From Pseudomonas sp. NKUCC02_KPG (GTDB lineage: Bacteria; Pseudomonadota; Gammaproteobacteria; Pseudomonadales; Pseudomonadaceae), in contig NZ_JAHKRC010000007.1 of assembly GCF_019345465.1 (NCBI RefSeq), positions 124,001 to 188,000 of the forward strand: DNA of 64,000 nt, written 5' to 3'. Under the pieces are notes generated by a model. It was not told where the DNA came from and ran no database searches. It saw only the letters and a program-made list of their open reading frames with translations. The position numbers and the translations under genes were made by a program. Positions 62,502-64,000 of this stretch are shown here, piece by piece (positions within the stretch are counted from its first letter, which is position 1; every line of letters starts with the position of its first letter).

Positions 62502-64000
62502 GTGAGCGAGAACAACCCTCTTTTGCAGCCCTACGACCTGCCGCCGTTCTCGGCGATCCGTCCTGAGCACGTACAACCGGCCATCGAACAGATCCTCGCC
62601 GACAACCGTGTCGGCATTCAAAACATCCTCAAAGATCAGGGCCAGAACCCGACATGGGCGGGTCTGGTGTTGGCGATGGATGAGCTGAATGACCGACTGG
62701 GCGCGGCCTGGAGCCCGGTCAGCCACCTTAACGCGGTGTGCAACAGCAGCGAACTGCGTGAAGCCTATGAGGCTTGCTTGCCTGCCTTGAGCGCCTATTC
62801 CACCGAGATGGGCCAGAACCGCGAACTGTTCCAGGCTTTCGAAGCGTTGGCCCACAGCCCGCAAGTGGCTGGTTTCGACCAGGCGCAAAAAACCATTCTT
62901 GAGCACTCGCTGCGTGACTTCCGCCTGTCGGGTATTGACCTGCCGGAGGCTGAGCAAAAGCGTTATGCCGAAGTCCAGAGCAAACTGTCGGAGCTGGGCA
63001 GCAAGTTCTCCAACCAGTTGCTGGACGCGACCCAGGCCTGGACCAAGCACATCACCGATGAAGCCGCACTGGCGGGCCTGACCGATTCGGCCAAGGCGCA
63101 AATGGCCGCTGCTGCACAGGCCAAAGGCCTGGATGGCTGGCTGATCAGTCTGGAGTTCCCGAGCTACTTCCCGGTCATGACCTACGCACAGGACCGCGCC
63201 CTGCGCGAAGAAGTCTATGCCGCGTATTGCACCCGGGCGTCAGATCAAGGCCCGAATGCCGGCAAGTTCGACAACGGCCCGGTCATGGAAGAAATCCTCG
63301 ACCTGCGTCAGGAACTGGCAAAACTTTTGGGTTTTGGCAGCTTTGCAGAGCTGAGCCTGGCCACCAAAATGGCCGAGACACCGGATCAGGTGCTGACCTT
63401 CCTGCGCGATCTGGCCAAGCGCAGCAAGCCATTTGCCGCTCGCGACCTTGAGCAGCTGCAAGCCTACGCCGCCGAGCAAGGCACCCCGGAGCTTAAAAGC
63501 TGGGACACAGGCTTCTTCGGCGAAAAACTGCGCGAGCAGCGCTACAGCGTGTCGCAAGAGGCACTGCGTGCCTACTTCCCGATCGACAAGGTACTGGGCG
63601 GCCTGTTTGCCATTGTGCAGAAGTTGTACGGGATCGAGATTGCCGAGATCAAAGGCTTCGACACCTGGCACCCGGATGTTCGCCTGTTCGAAATCAAGGA
63701 AAACGGCCAGCACATCGGGCGCTTCTTCTTTGACCTCTATGCCCGTGCCAACAAGCGCGGCGGTGCCTGGATGGACGGCGCCCGCGACCGTCGTCGCACG
63801 GCAGCCGGCACGCTGCAAAGCCCGGTGGCGAACCTTGTGTGCAACTTCACCCCGGCGGTTGCGGGCAAGCCTGCGCTGTTGACCCACGATGAAGTGACCA
63901 CCCTGTTCCACGAGTTCGGCCACGGCTTGCACCACATGCTGACCGAAATCGAACACGCGGGCGTATCGGGCATCAACGGCGTGGCCTGGGATGCGGTCGA
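62502..64000 (+). CDS. prlC: Oligopeptidase A (M3 zinc peptidase), 3' end missing
   Basis: 499 codons are present and the gene runs past the right edge; full-length members are about 680 residues. It opens SENNPLLQPYDLPPFSAIRPEHVQPAIEQ-like, the PrlC N-terminus. The zinc motif H470-E-F-G-H is in LFHEFGHGLHHML close to the window end. It degrades short peptides and signal-peptide remnants in the cytoplasm. Start is probably the GTG at 62502 with AAGGTG upstream; an in-frame ATG at 62475 is possible. Confidence 0.93.
   Translation, partial: MSENNPLLQPYDLPPFSAIRPEHVQPAIEQILADNRVGIQNILKDQGQNPTWAGLVLAMDELNDRLGAAWSPVSHLNAVCNSSELREAYEACLPALSAYSTEMGQNRELFQAFEALAHSPQVAGFDQAQKTILEHSLRDFRLSGIDLPEAEQKRYAEVQSKLSELGSKFSNQLLDATQAWTKHITDEAALAGLTDSAKAQMAAAAQAKGLDGWLISLEFPSYFPVMTYAQDRALREEVYAAYCTRASDQGPNAGKFDNGPVMEEILDLRQELAKLLGFGSFAELSLATKMAETPDQVLTFLRDLAKRSKPFAARDLEQLQAYAAEQGTPELKSWDTGFFGEKLREQRYSVSQEALRAYFPIDKVLGGLFAIVQKLYGIEIAEIKGFDTWHPDVRLFEIKENGQHIGRFFFDLYARANKRGGAWMDGARDRRRTAAGTLQSPVANLVCNFTPAVAGKPALLTHDEVTTLFHEFGHGLHHMLTEIEHAGVSGINGVAWDAV

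Overview
The window is an ordinary chromosomal stretch from a Pseudomonas, probably of the fluorescens-like lineage. The evidence is the gene content and order: the spuI-spuABCDEFGH polyamine locus, phoB-phoR, divergent trpI/trpBA, lsfA beside ssu and tau sulfonate genes, serA facing a D-2-hydroxyglutarate dehydrogenase, and REP-type intergenic palindromes. The genus call rests on recognition, not on a database search. I see no rRNA, tRNA, insertion sequence, prophage or CRISPR. About 62 genes are present, including a start fragment of ssuA at the left edge and an unfinished prlC at the right edge.

Layout. (1) 1-8200: sulfur-starvation region with ssuA (partial), ssuE, the 1-Cys peroxiredoxin lsfA, an OprD-type porin, tauABCD and a TetR regulator. 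Together they import organosulfonates and release sulfite from them. (2) 8244-8987: a periplasmic alpha-carbonic anhydrase. (3) 9176-20103: polyamine uptake (spuDEFGH) and gamma-glutamylated putrescine breakdown (spuI, spuA, spuB, spuC). (4) 20186-27696: a small secreted repeat protein, phoB-phoR with two opposed Pho boxes, a CNNM/CorC-type protein, a citrate-metal symporter and a Na/Pi-type transporter with a PhoU-like tail. (5) 27780-38750: an M16 peptidase, serine acetyltransferase, trpA/trpB/trpI, and a run of small envelope and stress genes (DUF883, dodecin, two DUF1161 proteins, OsmC, lipoproteins, a DSP phosphatase). (6) 39040-42833: a three-subunit periplasmic gluconate-type dehydrogenase (TAT-exported small subunit, GMC flavoprotein, triheme cytochrome c). 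(7) 42935-48968: an internally shortened amino-acid-binding protein, a DUF4399 protein, serA with a divergent D-2-hydroxyglutarate dehydrogenase, an FAH-family hydrolase and a DUF5924 membrane protein. (8) 49048-52541: an MCE/Mla-type lipid transporter. (9) 52655-57869: an RND pump with two lipoprotein adaptors (TriABC-like layout). (10) 58018-64000: orphan MetQ, a degenerate sigma-54-activator-like ATPase, a small alpha/beta hydrolase, an Mpo1-like protein, a HAD phosphatase, a gamma-carbonic anhydrase and prlC.

Most of the window is well-known core Pseudomonas metabolism. The most unusual items are: the AAA+ protein at 58935-59843, which keeps the ATPase motifs but has lost the GAFTGA loop and any DNA-binding tail; the periplasmic binding protein at 42935-43576, which appears to lack roughly 30-40 residues of lobe 2; the two head-to-head Pho boxes and a one-residue insertion beside the phosphorylation site of PhoB; long perfect palindromes of a GTAGTCGCTG family, one of which supplies the stop codon of the TetR gene; and a perfect 12-bp direct repeat upstream of metQ. 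I did not find a clearly new multi-gene system.
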